64,000 nucleotides of DNA from Salinibacter altiplanensis (GCF_002894645.1 NZ_NCQY01000025.1:29996-93995); one strand, 5' to 3'. Shown: positions 52,894-62,292, numbered from the stretch's first letter. Made by a program: numbers and translations. Notes: a model not told the origin generated them from the letters alone.

Positions 52894-54018
52894 TCATTCA
52901 GGCATTTCGAGGCGAATGGGAAGGCCGGCGCGCAGACTCTGAATGCCGGACGTGATGACGGTGTCGCGCAGCGAGAGGCCGTCGGTCACCTGTACGGTCG
53001 AGTCGGTGCGAACGCCGAGCGTAACGTTGCGGGGCTGGGCGGCGCCATTCTCGGCCACGAAGACACGCTGGCCGTCGAGGGTGGGCACCACCGCGAACGA
53101 CGGCACGATGATCGCGTCCGTCACCTCTCCGAGCGGAACGGTCACGTCGGCAAACATGCCGGGGCGGAGCGCGCCGTCGGGGTTGGGAGCCCGGGCCCGC
53201 ATCTGAAGCGTGCGCGTGTCGGCGTTCACCGTCGTGTTGCTGGCGTAGACGGTGCCCGTCAGCCTCCGCTCCAGGCCCCGCACGCCGAAGGTGATGGACT
53301 GGCCGGGCTGCACGCGGGCAGCGTACTGCTCGGAGACCGAGAAATCGAGCTTGATCGGATCGGTCCGTTGCAGGGTCGCGATCGTCGTCTGCGGCGAGAC
53401 GTACGCTCCTTCGCTCACCTCGCGCAGCCCCACGACGCCGTCGAACGGCGCCCGGACCCTTGTCTTTTCGATCCGGGCCTCCACGAGGTCCAGCTCCGAT
53501 CGGAGCACCTCGACCTTGTTCACAGTGGCGTCGTACTCCTCCTGGCTCACGCCTCCCTCCGCCAACAGCCGCTTCTGACGCTCCGCCCGGTCGGTGGCCA
53601 GCGACAGGCGGTGCTCCAGGCGCTGCTTCTCGGCCCGGAGCTCCGCGTCGTTGATCTGCACGAGGAGCGCGCCCTCCTCCACCCGGTCGCCCTCTGCGAA
53701 GCGAATGGCCGTAATTTTGCCGTCGGACTCTGCGGTCAGCTCCACCGACTCGTCTGCACGCAAAGTGCCGGTCGTGCGGGTTTGCTCGGTCACGGTGCCG
53801 GGCCGGAGCGTCGTCGCCTCCACACGCAACGGCGCATCGTCGCCGCCGTTGTCGCCGTCCTCGCCGGACGACTCGGACCCGCTGATCTTGGGAAGCGCCA
53901 GCCCTACGACCGCAACCGCGAGGACCCCGAGCGCAATGACACGCTTGGTGCGGGGCCTCCATCCAGATTCGTTCTCGGGATCCTTCGCGGAACCGGAAGC
54001 GGCGGAAGCATCGCTCAT
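52894..54018 (-). CDS. RND efflux periplasmic adaptor (HlyD/MFP family)
   Basis: 374 residues. One N-terminal membrane anchor (VIALGVLAVAVVGLALPKI, about residues 24-42), a disordered acidic linker (ESSGEDGDNGGDD), then the lipoyl-like, helical hairpin (LVQINDAELRAEKQRLEHRL; ERQKRLLAEGGVSQEEYDATVNKVE) and beta-barrel domains of membrane fusion proteins (VRAPFDGVVGLREVSEGAYV). ATG at 54018 (MSDASAASGS); the frame stays open upstream but reads non-family. First gene of the efflux operon. Confidence 0.93.
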   Translation of the reverse strand: MSDASAASGSAKDPENESGWRPRTKRVIALGVLAVAVVGLALPKISGSESSGEDGDNGGDDAPLRVEATTLRPGTVTEQTRTTGTLRADESVELTAESDGKITAIRFAEGDRVEEGALLVQINDAELRAEKQRLEHRLSLATDRAERQKRLLAEGGVSQEEYDATVNKVEVLRSELDLVEARIEKTRVRAPFDGVVGLREVSEGAYVSPQTTIATLQRTDPIKLDFSVSEQYAARVQPGQSITFGVRGLERRLTGTVYASNTTVNADTRTLQMRARAPNPDGALRPGMFADVTVPLGEVTDAIIVPSFAVVPTLDGQRVFVAENGAAQPRNVTLGVRTDSTVQVTDGLSLRDTVITSGIQSLRAGLPIRLEMPE

Positions 54019-54305
54019 AACAGGCAAAGAAAATCTGGAGAGGTCCGTGTTGCCGCGGGCGTCGAGCACACGAGGGGACGAGCACCGGATCGGAGAGACA
54101 GTGGTACCCGACCAACGATTCTTGGTTCGACGGACGGTGTGCCTTGTGTACGAATCACGGCCTCGCGTTGCGGAGTGCTCAAATTCCGGAACCGCTGCCC
54201 GGCGGACGGCGGCGCCCGGCCCCACGACGCCCCGAAACTGCCCCCGCCGTCTGCCAGTCCGTTACGTGCCCGAGTCCTCTTCTTCGCCGATGCCGTTTCG
54301 CCGCG

Positions 54306-55688
54306 ATGAATACATTTACTGCCTTCAGCTCGCTCGGCGTGTCCGCCGACGCTCTCTTCGAGTGGCACCGCCGCCCCGGGGCCTTTGAGCGCCTAACGCC
54401 GCCGTGGGCACCGGTGCGGCTGGAGCAGTTTGAGGGCATTGCAGAGGGCGACCGGGCCGTGCTTCGGGTGGGGCCCCCTCCCCTGACGTTACAGTGGGTC
54501 GCCGAGCACCACGACGTCGTCGAAGGCCGGCAGTTTTGCGATCGGCAGGTGCAAGGGCCGTTTTCCCACTGGGATCACACGCACCGATTTGAGCCCGACG
54601 CGGATGACACGGAGCGTGCCACTCTCACGGATCGGGTCGAGTACGAGCTGCCGGGCGGGGCGTTGGGGCAACGGGCCGCGCCGTGGCTGGAGGCCGAGCT
54701 GCGCCGCCAGTTCGCGTACCGCCACCGCATTACGCGCCGCGACCTGTCACTGCACCAGCGGTGCCCCCCCGACGCGCAGTCCCTGACGATTGCCGTGAGC
54801 GGAACGTCCGGCCTCGTCGGCTCGAATCTGGTGCCCTTCCTCACCACCGGCGGGCACACCGTAAAGCGCCTCACCCGCTCCGGCCCCACCGGCGCGGATG
54901 AAATCCTGTGGGACCCGCGCACCGACCGGGTCGAGACCGATAAGCTAGAGGGTGTCGACGCGGTGGTCCACCTGGCGGGGGAGAACGTATTCGGCCGCTG
55001 GACCCCCGCGAAGAAGCAGCGCATCTACTCCAGCCGGGCGGACGGAACCCGACTCCTGGCCGAGGCCCTCGCCGGGCTCGACGATCCGCCGGAGGTGCTC
55101 GTCTCCTCCTCCGCCGTCGGCTACTACGGCGACCACGGACCCGACCGGATTACCGAGGGGAGTGCGCCGCGCAACGCGGGCTTTCTGGGCGAGGTCTGCG
55201 AGGCCTGGGAGGCGGCCCCCGAGCCCGCCGCGGCCGCCGGCATCCGGACCGTGCAGATGCGCACCGGCATCGTCCTGACGCCCGCCGGCGGGGCGCTCCG
55301 CCTCATGCTGCCGGCCTTCTGGCTTGGCCTCGGGGGCCGGGTGGGGAGGCGCCACCAGTACTTCCCCTGGATTACACTTGACGACGTGCTCGGTGGGATC
55401 TACCACGCCCTCCGGACGGACGCCCTGGAGGGCCCCGTCAACCTCACCGCCCCCTCTCCCGTGACGATGGAGGCGTACACCAACACCCTGGCCGATGTCC
55501 TGCGTCGCCCGGCCTTCCTGAACGTCCCTTCCTCCGTCGTGCGCACCGTCGGCGGCGAGATGGCGGACGAGATGCTCCTGACCAGTGCCCGCGTCGTGCC
55601 CGAGCGCCTCCAGGAGACCGGGTACGACTTCGGCTTCTCGGCGCTGGAGGACGGCCTGCGGCACGTGCTGGGGCGGACGGACGCGTAA
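54306..55688 (+). CDS. SRPBCC domain - TIGR01777 epimerase fusion
   Basis: 460 residues. The N-terminal 150 residues are an SRPBCC-type lipid/hydrophobic ligand domain (FEWHRRPGAFERLTPPWAPV; HWDHTHRFEP). The C-terminal 300 residues are a TIGR01777 NAD(P)-dependent epimerase: IAVSGTSGLVGSNLVPFL near 163 (Gly-x2-Gly-x2-Gly), VVHLAGENVFGRWTPAKK near 220, SSSAVGYYGDHG near 265, and MRTGIVLTPAGGAL. The fusion is known in this family. ATG at 54306 chosen; the frame upstream to 54144 is not family-like. It is divergent from the RND adaptor. Confidence 0.9.
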   Translation: MNTFTAFSSLGVSADALFEWHRRPGAFERLTPPWAPVRLEQFEGIAEGDRAVLRVGPPPLTLQWVAEHHDVVEGRQFCDRQVQGPFSHWDHTHRFEPDADDTERATLTDRVEYELPGGALGQRAAPWLEAELRRQFAYRHRITRRDLSLHQRCPPDAQSLTIAVSGTSGLVGSNLVPFLTTGGHTVKRLTRSGPTGADEILWDPRTDRVETDKLEGVDAVVHLAGENVFGRWTPAKKQRIYSSRADGTRLLAEALAGLDDPPEVLVSSSAVGYYGDHGPDRITEGSAPRNAGFLGEVCEAWEAAPEPAAAAGIRTVQMRTGIVLTPAGGALRLMLPAFWLGLGGRVGRRHQYFPWITLDDVLGGIYHALRTDALEGPVNLTAPSPVTMEAYTNTLADVLRRPAFLNVPSSVVRTVGGEMADEMLLTSARVVPERLQETGYDFGFSALEDGLRHVLGRTDA

Positions 55689-55720
55689 TTCGTGAAGCAT
55701 GACCCATGGGGAGACTGTCC

Positions 55721-55746
55721 TCACGCATTACGCCTTCACGCATTAC
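55721..55746. repeat. TCACGCAT-type short direct repeat
   Basis: TCACGCATTAC twice (55721-55731 and 55736-55746), 15-base period, between the epimerase and hutH stop codons (convergent genes). Part of the same short repeat family as 52827-52852. Confidence 0.6.
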
Positions 55747-55752
55747 ACTCTC

Positions 55753-57273
55753 CTACTTCAGCGCCCCCAGCGCTTCGGTCACGGGATCAAGCAGGGCCCG
55801 TCCCCGCACAAACGCGAGGCTTTGGTCGATGTCGTCCTCCAGCAGGTAGTCCTCCTCGCGGTGCATAATCGTCTCGCGGACCGTCTCGTGGGCCACCTCG
55901 ACGCCCCGGCCCGGCCGCAGCGGCCGGCGGTAGTCGAGGGCCTGCGCGGCGGTGAGCAGCTCGATGGCAAGCACGCGCTCCACGTTCTCCAGAATGTCGA
56001 GCAGCTGGACGGCCCCGACGCTGCCCATGCTCACATGGTCCTCCTGCCCCCGGCTCGTGGGGATGGAGTCGACGGAGGCCGGGTGGGCGAGGCTCTTGTT
56101 CTCCGACACCAGCGCGGCGGCGGTGTACTGCGGCATCATGTAGCCCGAGTTGAGGCCCGTGTCCTCCATCAGCAGCTCGGGGAGGCCGTCGTGCCCTTCC
56201 AGCAGCAGGTAGATGCGGCGCTCGGCGATGCTGGCCAGCTCGGCCAGCGCGACCCCGGCGTAGTCGAGCGCCAGGGCGAGCGGCTGGCCGTGGAAGTTGC
56301 CGGCGCTGATCACGTCGCCGTTCTCGAAGACGAGCGGGTTGTCCGTCACGCTGTTGATCTCGCGGTCCACCATCTCGGTCGCGTGGCGGAGCGCATCGCG
56401 GCTCGCGCCGTGCACCTGCGGCACGCACCGAAGGGAGTACGGGTCCTGCACCTTGCCGCAGTGGCGGTGCGACTCCAGGATCTCGCTGTCCGTGAGGAGG
56501 GTCCGGACATTTTCGGCCACCCGCTGCGCCCCGGGGTGGGGCCGCACCTCGTGCACCCGCTCGTCGAACGGCTTGAGGCTGCCCTGCAGCGCCTCCAGGC
56601 TCATGGCGGCGAGCAGGTCGGCCATCGTGACGAGCCGGTGGGCCTCATGGAGCACGTGGGCCGCGTACCCGCCCATCTGCTGGGTGCCGTTGATGAGGGC
56701 GAGTCCGTCTTTGGGCCGCAGCGTGATCGGCGCCAGGTCGTGCTCGTCAAGGACGGACTCGGCGGGCCGCACGTCGCTCCCGTCGTCGGTCCAGAAGCGC
56801 CCCTCCCCGAGCAGGGGCAGCGCGAGGTGGGCCAGCGGCGCGAGGTCGCCCGACGCCCCAACGCTCCCCCGACTCGGGATCGCCGGGACGAGATCACGCT
56901 CGGCAAACACGAGCAGCCGGTCGAACGTCTCGCGCGAGACGCCGGAGTGACCCAGCCCCAGCGCGTGGATCTTGAGACGCAGGATGAGGCGGCTGAGGGC
57001 CTTCGGCACGAGGTCGCCCACCCCTACCGCGTGGCTAAAGACAAGGTTGCGCTGGAGCGTCTCCAGGTCCTCCTCCGGCACGCGTTCCTGAGCGAGCGCC
57101 CCGAAGCCGGTGTTGATGCCGTAGTGCGCCGCCCCGTCGGTCAGCGCCTCCTCCACCCGGGCCCGCGACCGGTCAACGGGCGTGGGGTCGTCGCGGAGCG
57201 CAGCCACGCGCGCCTCCAGGTCGGCGTGGAGGGATTCGATCTGCACCGAGGCGTCGGGACGGACGGCAGGCAT
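55753..57273 (-). CDS. hutH: Histidine ammonia-lyase HutH
   Basis: First step of histidine degradation, forming urocanate and ammonia. 506 residues, normal. The MIO prosthetic group forms from the Ala-Ser-Gly in GSVGASGDLAPLAHLALPLL near residue 145. Other family blocks: THYGINTGFGALAQERVPEE (AHYGINTGFG region) near 52, KDGLALINGTQQMGGYAA near 193, QDPYSLRCVPQVHGASRD near 280. No other hut gene is adjacent, so degradation beyond urocanate must be encoded elsewhere. It is divergent from an FAD oxidoreductase. Confidence 0.94.
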   Translation of the reverse strand: MPAVRPDASVQIESLHADLEARVAALRDDPTPVDRSRARVEEALTDGAAHYGINTGFGALAQERVPEEDLETLQRNLVFSHAVGVGDLVPKALSRLILRLKIHALGLGHSGVSRETFDRLLVFAERDLVPAIPSRGSVGASGDLAPLAHLALPLLGEGRFWTDDGSDVRPAESVLDEHDLAPITLRPKDGLALINGTQQMGGYAAHVLHEAHRLVTMADLLAAMSLEALQGSLKPFDERVHEVRPHPGAQRVAENVRTLLTDSEILESHRHCGKVQDPYSLRCVPQVHGASRDALRHATEMVDREINSVTDNPLVFENGDVISAGNFHGQPLALALDYAGVALAELASIAERRIYLLLEGHDGLPELLMEDTGLNSGYMMPQYTAAALVSENKSLAHPASVDSIPTSRGQEDHVSMGSVGAVQLLDILENVERVLAIELLTAAQALDYRRPLRPGRGVEVAHETVRETIMHREEDYLLEDDIDQSLAFVRGRALLDPVTEALGALK

Positions 57274-57409
57274 GAAAGACGAGGGCTGGTTCGGAGGGAC
57301 GTGAGAAGATCATATGGGTCGCCGCGTTCGTTCGAGGCGTGGCTCGAACGGAAGGGCCGGTGAGACGTTGCTTGCTCTCCGTGGTTTCCTCATGCACCCT
57401 TGCTCCCTC

Positions 57410-58663
57410 ATGGCGACCCCCGACGTTCTCGTGATTGGGGCCGGGCTGGCCGGCCTGAACTGTGCGTGCCGCCTCCACGAGCGCGGCCTTCACGTGCAGG
57501 TACTGGAGGCGTCCGACCGGGTGGGCGGGCGCGTCCGGACCGACACGGTCGACGGCTTTCGGCTCGACCGCGGCTTTCAGGTGCTCCTCACCGCCTACCC
57601 CGAAACCCAGCGCGCACTCGACTACGACGCACTCGACCTTCACCCCTTCCACGACGGCGCCCTGGTGCGCTACAACGGCCGCTTCCACCGCGTCGCCGAT
57701 CCGCGCCGGCACCCGTGGGACGCCCCGCGCACCGCCCTGGCCCGCGTCGGCACGCTGGCCGACAAGCTGCGGGTGCTGCGGCTGCGCCGCACCCTCGCCG
57801 GCCGGTCGATCCCGCAGATTATGGAGCGGGCGGAGCGCCCCACGCTCGATGTGCTTCGGGAGCGCTGGGGCTTCTCCTCCGTCATGGTCAACCGCTTCTT
57901 CCGTCCCTTCCTCGGCGGCATCTTCTTCGACCGGGCCCTGCAGGCGTCGAGCCGCATGTTCGAGTTCGTCTTCAAGATGTTCGCGGAGGGCCGGACGGTG
58001 CTGCCCGCGGGCGGCATCGACCGGATGCCGAAGCAGATGCGCGCGGACCTGCCGGACGCGGCCGTGCAGCTCAATACACCCGTGGCGGCGGTCGACGACC
58101 AGACGGTCACGCTGGCAGGCGGCGGGACGATGGAGGCCCCACACGTGGTGATCGCCACGGAGGCACCAGAGGCACATCGGCTGGTGGGCGACGTGTCTCC
58201 GACCGACGGCCGGTCGACGATCTGTCTCTACTACGACGCCCCCCGGTCGCCACTCGACGACCCGTTTCTCGTCCTGAACGGCGAGGGCGTCGGCCCCATC
58301 AACAACCTTGCCGTGCCGTCGGACGTGGCCCCCGGCTACGCCCCGGACGACCGCGCCCTCGTGTCCGTCGTGGTGGTGGGCGCGCCGACGGAGGACACGG
58401 CCGCACTCCAGCGGTCGGTGCGGGCCCAGTTAATCGACTGGTTCGGGCTCGCGGCCGGCGGGTGGACGCACCTTCAGACCCAGCACATTCCCTACGCCCT
58501 CCCCGAGCAAGCGCCGCCGTTCCTGTCCCCGCCCGAGCAGCCCGTGCGCCGACGCCCGGGCCTCTACGTCTGCGGCGACCACCGCCGCACCGCGTCGCTG
58601 AACGGCGCCCTCGCCGCGGGCCGAACCGCCGCGGATGCCGTCTGGGCCGACCACACGAGTTGA
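57410..58663 (+). CDS. FAD-dependent amine oxidase/carotenoid-desaturase-type oxidoreductase
   Basis: 417 residues. FAD site [20 protein letters not shown] (residues 5-24) with the second strand [18 protein letters not shown]-terminal FAD motif [21 protein letters not shown] near 385. This pattern fits the amine-oxidase/CrtI superfamily; the mid-region [20 protein letters not shown] occurs in a subgroup of uncharacterised members found in bacteria and plants. ATG at 57410. Followed 109 bases later by a small membrane protein gene. Reaction unknown. Confidence 0.88.
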   Translation: MATPDVLVIGAGLAGLNCACRLHERGLHVQVLEASDRVGGRVRTDTVDGFRLDRGFQVLLTAYPETQRALDYDALDLHPFHDGALVRYNGRFHRVADPRRHPWDAPRTALARVGTLADKLRVLRLRRTLAGRSIPQIMERAERPTLDVLRERWGFSSVMVNRFFRPFLGGIFFDRALQASSRMFEFVFKMFAEGRTVLPAGGIDRMPKQMRADLPDAAVQLNTPVAAVDDQTVTLAGGGTMEAPHVVIATEAPEAHRLVGDVSPTDGRSTICLYYDAPRSPLDDPFLVLNGEGVGPINNLAVPSDVAPGYAPDDRALVSVVVVGAPTEDTAALQRSVRAQLIDWFGLAAGGWTHLQTQHIPYALPEQAPPFLSPPEQPVRRRPGLYVCGDHRRTASLNGALAAGRTAADAVWADHTS

Positions 58664-58772
58664 TGCGTCTCGCCCCCGGACGGAGCAGCGGGCCTCAGCA
58701 TCTCGACCGGACTTCGCAACTTGGCACCCGCCGCGAAAGACGTTCACGTTGAACGCTCTAACACAGGACGCC

Positions 58773-59204
58773 ATGCTTCTCTCCATCCACGCCGCGGCGA
58801 CCTGGCTCATGTTCGGGGTCATCCTCGTCGTCCAGCGCGTGCACTACCCCCTCTTCCGCTACGTCCGGACGGTGGACTATGAAGATTTCCAGGCCGCCCA
58901 CATGCGACGCATCACGTGGATCGTGGGCCCGGCCATGACGACGGAGCTCGTCACCGCAGCGTGGATCGCCTGGGCCCCGCCGCCGGGTGTGCCCGCCTGG
59001 ATGGGCTGGGCGGGCCTGGCGCTCGTGCTCGCCATCTGGGGCACCACGGGCCTCGTACAGGTGCCGCTGCACACCCGCCTCACCGACGGCTTCGACGCTG
59101 CGGCCCACCGCCGCCTCGTCGCCACGAACTGGCTCCGCACCGTCGCCTGGGCGCTGCGGGCCGGGCTCGCGCTATGGATGCTGGGGCGGGGCCCGACGCC
59201 GTAG
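58773..59204 (+). CDS. Conserved four-helix membrane protein, unknown function
   Basis: 143 residues with about four membrane segments (near 2-20, 43-65, 70-90 and 115-138). Conserved-looking polar residues inside or next to the helices: H6, RVHYPLFRYV near 25, HMRRITWIVGP near 43 and VPLHTRL near 90. The frame is open upstream to 58635, but that part is Arg/Ser/Thr-rich; the ATG at 58773 (MLLSIHAAATWLMFG) is the start. Probably cotranscribed with the FAD oxidoreductase. It is the last gene with core-genome GC before the AT-richer region. Confidence 0.82.
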   Translation: MLLSIHAAATWLMFGVILVVQRVHYPLFRYVRTVDYEDFQAAHMRRITWIVGPAMTTELVTAAWIAWAPPPGVPAWMGWAGLALVLAIWGTTGLVQVPLHTRLTDGFDAAAHRRLVATNWLRTVAWALRAGLALWMLGRGPTP

Positions 59205-59538
59205 CGGCGAACGACCGGCGCCCCGAACGGCAGTGAGGAAGTAGTCTTGGGCTGCGCTCCGAACCGCGCCCCGACCGCTGCGAAGCGCGGCGGCCTGTTC
59301 CTGGCCGTCGCCCTTCCAGCCTCCCCTGGCTCGGTGTATTAACCCCCACGTATTGAATATGTCAAAGCAGTTGATATATTTTGCGAGTGGAGCCCGATTG
59401 ACATATGCACGGGGCTATTTTTGAAACTTAACATTTTCCAAAGGGTTGGCGGGATGGGGACGTTGATGCCCTGATCATGTTGATATAATTATAGGTTATA
59501 CGGCACACTCGACATATTTCGGATTGACGCACAGGAAA
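59205..59538. other. Junction between core chromosome and AT-rich cassette region
   Basis: The first 135 bases are GC-rich; from about 59338 (TATTAACCCCCACG) the sequence turns AT-rich. No gene is supported. A GTTATAC box at 59495-59501 matches the right-hand box of the attC-like repeats downstream and lies 37 bases before the next ATG. A weak promoter candidate is TTGATG (59463) with TATAAT (59484-59489), spacer 15. Confidence 0.6.
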
Positions 59539-60063
59539 ATGTGGATATTTGGCTATGGATCGCTGATGTGGGACGATTGGGAAACAGAATTCGACAGCGA
59601 GAAGAGCGAAGAAGCAGTGCTCCTTGGTTATCGCCGAGCCTTCAATAAGGCATCAGTTCTGAACTGGGGCAGTCCGGATGAGCCTTGTCCGACACTTGGA
59701 CTCGAACGAGAGACTGGAGTTAAGTGTGTTGGGACTGCCTTTAATTTCTCGGACGACCAAGAAGAAGAGGTGATTGCTTATTTGAAAGATCGGGAGGGTG
59801 CAAGTTTCGACATTGTCGAAGTGGAGATCACGCTATCAGACGGAACAGATGTCAAGGCTTACACAGCGATCAATGATACATCAGCAGACACGTACGTGGG
59901 TGATAAGAGCACAGAGGAGGTTGCTACGATGATCAAGAATGCTGAGGGTAAAGATGGTAAGTGCATCGAGTACATGAGAAATATCTACTCTATGCTCGAA
60001 GAACAGTCTATTCATGATCCAGCGGTAGAAGAGTTGTGGAGCGCCATAGAACGCAACAGTTAA
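59539..60063 (+). CDS. Gamma-glutamylcyclotransferase-like (ChaC-type) protein
   Basis: 174 residues. The N-terminus WIFGYGSLMW with DDWETEF is the substrate-binding loop of the gamma-glutamylcyclotransferase/ChaC fold, which releases 5-oxoproline from gamma-glutamyl peptides or glutathione. YRRAFNKASVLNWGSPDEPCPTLGL (split in two here) matches the ChaC region, and GVKCVGTAFNF follows. The predicted acid is the glutamate in the EEEVIAYLKDREG stretch. ATG at 59539; a TTG 15 bases upstream is a weaker option. It is the first cassette cargo, with base composition unlike the core genes. Confidence 0.85.
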   Translation: MWIFGYGSLMWDDWETEFDSEKSEEAVLLGYRRAFNKASVLNWGSPDEPCPTLGLERETGVKCVGTAFNFSDDQEEEVIAYLKDREGASFDIVEVEITLSDGTDVKAYTAINDTSADTYVGDKSTEEVATMIKNAEGKDGKCIEYMRNIYSMLEEQSIHDPAVEELWSAIERNS

Positions 60064-60066
60064 GCC

Positions 60067-60180
60067 GTATAACACCCATTTCAACTCACGAGGGGCGGCT
60101 GCCCGTTTTCAGATGAGGGTGTCTCCCGCGCTCTGTTCGTACCTTGGCGTGCCCCTCGCAGTTGAATTCGACCGCTACAC
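60067..60180 (+). repeat. attC-like site 1
   Basis: Left box GTATAAC (60067-60073) right after the GGCT stop; right box GCTACAC (60174-60180). Inner arms TTCAACT (60080-60086) with AGTTGAA (60160-60166) and GAGGGGC (60090-60096) with GCCCCTC (60151-60157). The next ATG is 30 bases after the right box. Confidence 0.7.
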
Positions 60181-60210
60181 CGCATCGAAACTAGCTTCGT
60201 CTATTCAGCT

Positions 60211-60696
60211 ATGGCAACAGCTATTGGAATTCGGTCGAGCCCAAGTGAAATCTATTTTGCTATCGTTGACGATGAAGACGGTAGTATAGGTCATGGGCCA
60301 CCTCAACACCTCATCGTACCCCGTGAGGCGCTTGAAGGACCGAGCCTTGCACAATTTGTTCGAACTAACATGCTCGACGTGCTTGATGCACAGGAAGTAG
60401 AGCGGGCGTGTGTCAAAGAGGCCGACTATCATCCCCAAGCTACCGGTAATCCAGAACGGTACAGAATCGAGGGAGTGATCCAGGAGGCCGTAGCGAGCAG
60501 TACGGCTGATCACTACATATCGGGGGACGTGAACACACTCTCCCCGCACCTTGATCTTACGAGTAGTGATTTTAGAGAAATCAAATCTGGTGACCGCTGG
60601 AGTGGAGCGGCAAATGATCCAGATTGGGACACGTACAGTTCACCAGAAATCGAAAGTATTCTAGCAGCATACACAGCCTTTAAAAGCTATGATTAA
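60211..60696 (+). CDS. Hypothetical protein with RNase H-like N-terminus, kinase partner
   Basis: 161 residues, acidic, soluble. The start IGIRSSPSEIYFAIVDDEDG looks like the first beta-hairpin of an RNase H/actin-type fold, with acidic residues at E13, D20, D21. A helix region follows (EALEGPSLAQFVRTNMLDVL, RACVKEADYHPQAT). I recognise no named family; the fold suggestion is low-confidence. It overlaps the downstream kinase gene by 8 bases (60689-60696), a strong sign of translational coupling. Starts 30 bases after the right box of attC-like site 1. Confidence 0.75.
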   Translation: MATAIGIRSSPSEIYFAIVDDEDGSIGHGPPQHLIVPREALEGPSLAQFVRTNMLDVLDAQEVERACVKEADYHPQATGNPERYRIEGVIQEAVASSTADHYISGDVNTLSPHLDLTSSDFREIKSGDRWSGAANDPDWDTYSSPEIESILAAYTAFKSYD

Positions 60697-61780
60697 AGCA
60701 AAAAATAACCTCATCTCTACTGAGGTAGAATTCGAGAAGATAGATCAGGTTGGTGTGGGTCAGGGTGCAAACTCTGATGTATACAAAATACGGGATATAC
60801 AGCTAGACACCATTAGAGCTGCAAAAGAAATAGAGGCATCAAAATTTTCAAATTTCAATGAGTACTTTGAGGAAGCTCAGAAAATGCACGAGTCGAGGCA
60901 TCCTAATGTTGTTCCAGTACATTTTTCGGGAAAGGGAACCGTAAATGGAGTAGATTATGTCTACATAGTCATGGATTACTACCCGAGAGGGTCGCTGGCT
61001 GGATTACATCAGAAGAGACCCTTGAAGGTAAAAGAAATTGTTCGGTACGGGTTACAATTCCTGACTGGTCTTGCTTTCATACACGGCAAAGATCTTGCGC
61101 ACTTTGATATCAAGCCCACGAATGTTCTTCTCAAGAGGGAAGATGTGGCAGCCTTGACGGATTTTGGAGTTGCTGAAAGGCTGGGAGGACAAGGTTCTGT
61201 AATCAATCCACCGTTTTATATTCCACACGTCACTCCAGAACGTGTCAGCCCAGGTGTGCAGACGCAGGCCACTGACATATACCAAGCTGGATTGACGCTC
61301 TACCGCCTCTGTAATACTCCGGATGAGTGGGAAACACAACTGCAAAGCGCTAAGCAGTCTTCATTAGAGCACGCCGTCGTGGGAGGAGATTTTCCTGACC
61401 GAGACAGATTCCTTCCGCACATACCTCGGAAGTTGCGTACCGTGATTCGGAAGGCGACACGCATCGATCCAGATAATCGTTACAATTCAGTTAGGGAAAT
61501 GATGAATGAACTGGGTAGTGTGAAGCGTTATCTTGAGTGGCAAATGGATTCAAGTGGTTCCGATACAGGCCATGAAGCTTGGGAAATGGAAGATGACGAT
61601 GGTCGGAATTTCCAAATTCAGGTGCGCGAGGACGGGAACGATTGGTCAATAGAAACGACCAAGACAGTGAACCAAACACAGAGAGTGCGCAGTTGCTGTG
61701 CCAACGGGCTCCAGTCGAAAGAGAAGGCGCTTACAAGGGTGAAAACTTTCATCCGAAGCGACGACCTGAGCGTCAATTAA
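60689..61780 (+). CDS. Ser/Thr protein kinase (Hanks-type) with C-terminal extension
   Basis: 363 residues. Gly-rich loop GVGQGANSDVYK (22-33), ATP lysine K46 in AAKEIE, catalytic loop HFDIKPTNVLL at 138-148 (D140, K142, N145; Phe replaces Arg, so a non-RD kinase), DFG at 158-160, and TPERV in place of APE. The kinase domain ends near 275. The last 90 residues carry an acidic stretch and an unknown domain (NFQIQVREDGNDWSIETTK... ALTRVKTFIRSDD). No membrane segment, so cytoplasmic. Translationally coupled to the upstream gene and followed 17 bases later by a small ORF. A stress or phage-defence role is a hypothesis. Confidence 0.92.
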   Translation: MIKAKNNLISTEVEFEKIDQVGVGQGANSDVYKIRDIQLDTIRAAKEIEASKFSNFNEYFEEAQKMHESRHPNVVPVHFSGKGTVNGVDYVYIVMDYYPRGSLAGLHQKRPLKVKEIVRYGLQFLTGLAFIHGKDLAHFDIKPTNVLLKREDVAALTDFGVAERLGGQGSVINPPFYIPHVTPERVSPGVQTQATDIYQAGLTLYRLCNTPDEWETQLQSAKQSSLEHAVVGGDFPDRDRFLPHIPRKLRTVIRKATRIDPDNRYNSVREMMNELGSVKRYLEWQMDSSGSDTGHEAWEMEDDDGRNFQIQVREDGNDWSIETTKTVNQTQRVRSCCANGLQSKEKALTRVKTFIRSDDLSVN

Positions 61781-61797
61781 CAAACCGAAACAGGCCC

Positions 61798-61986
61798 ATG
61801 CTAAAACTCGAAAAGAAGGATATAAAAAAGTTTGCAGATATTGAGTCTCCTTACAGGAATAAGTCGTTTGAGGAGATAACAGGAGAGTCGTTCGAGCCAA
61901 AGGTTAAACATAGAATACGTGACCTCGGAAACGGATATGGCACGACTGATCCCATAGAAAACGGGGAAATTCGTGGTGAGAAGTGA
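61798..61986 (+). CDS. Small charged protein in the kinase cassette
   Basis: 62 residues, ATG at 61798, 17 bases after the kinase stop. Rich in Lys, Glu and Asp (MLKLEKKDIKKFADIE; ESFEPKVKHRIRDLG), no cysteine, no membrane segment. Family unknown. The Thr/Ser/Gly-containing tail (GYGTTDPIENGE) could be a kinase substrate; this is a guess from position. Same cassette as the kinase, upstream of attC-like site 2. Confidence 0.6.
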   Translation: MLKLEKKDIKKFADIESPYRNKSFEEITGESFEPKVKHRIRDLGNGYGTTDPIENGEIRGEK

Positions 61987-62068
61987 AAACCCTGCTTTTT
62001 CTCACCATATTGTAAGCGCTTCCAAATACTCCCTCCAAACTCCCAGATTTACAGGGGTTTAGAGGGCG

Positions 62069-62259
62069 GTATAACCCTGCGCTACAGCTGACGGAGGGCA
62101 GATGCCGTCATCGATCTAGGTCAGTTCGGCAGTTTCGACTTCGCTGAACGGGAATGGCGATGCCGAAGAATGGAAACTGCGGCCAAAATTATCATTTTGG
62201 TCGGCTTGCATTCTGTTCGAGGTTTTCCTGCCCTCCGCACCTTAGCTACTACGTTATAC
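62069..62259 (+). repeat. attC-like site 2
   Basis: Left box GTATAAC (62069-62075), right box GTTATAC (62253-62259). Inner arms AGCT (62086-62089 with 62244-62247) and CGGAGGG (62092-62098) with CCCTCCG (62231-62237). 191 bp, long for attC. The next ATG is 33 bases after the right box. Confidence 0.7.
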
Positions 62260-62292
62260 CGAGCTCAGATTTTTCTCAATGCCCCAAAATCC

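Noticed and set aside
62170..62292. Upstream start for the FRG gene
   Set aside because: It would begin inside attC-like site 2 and adds non-family residues.
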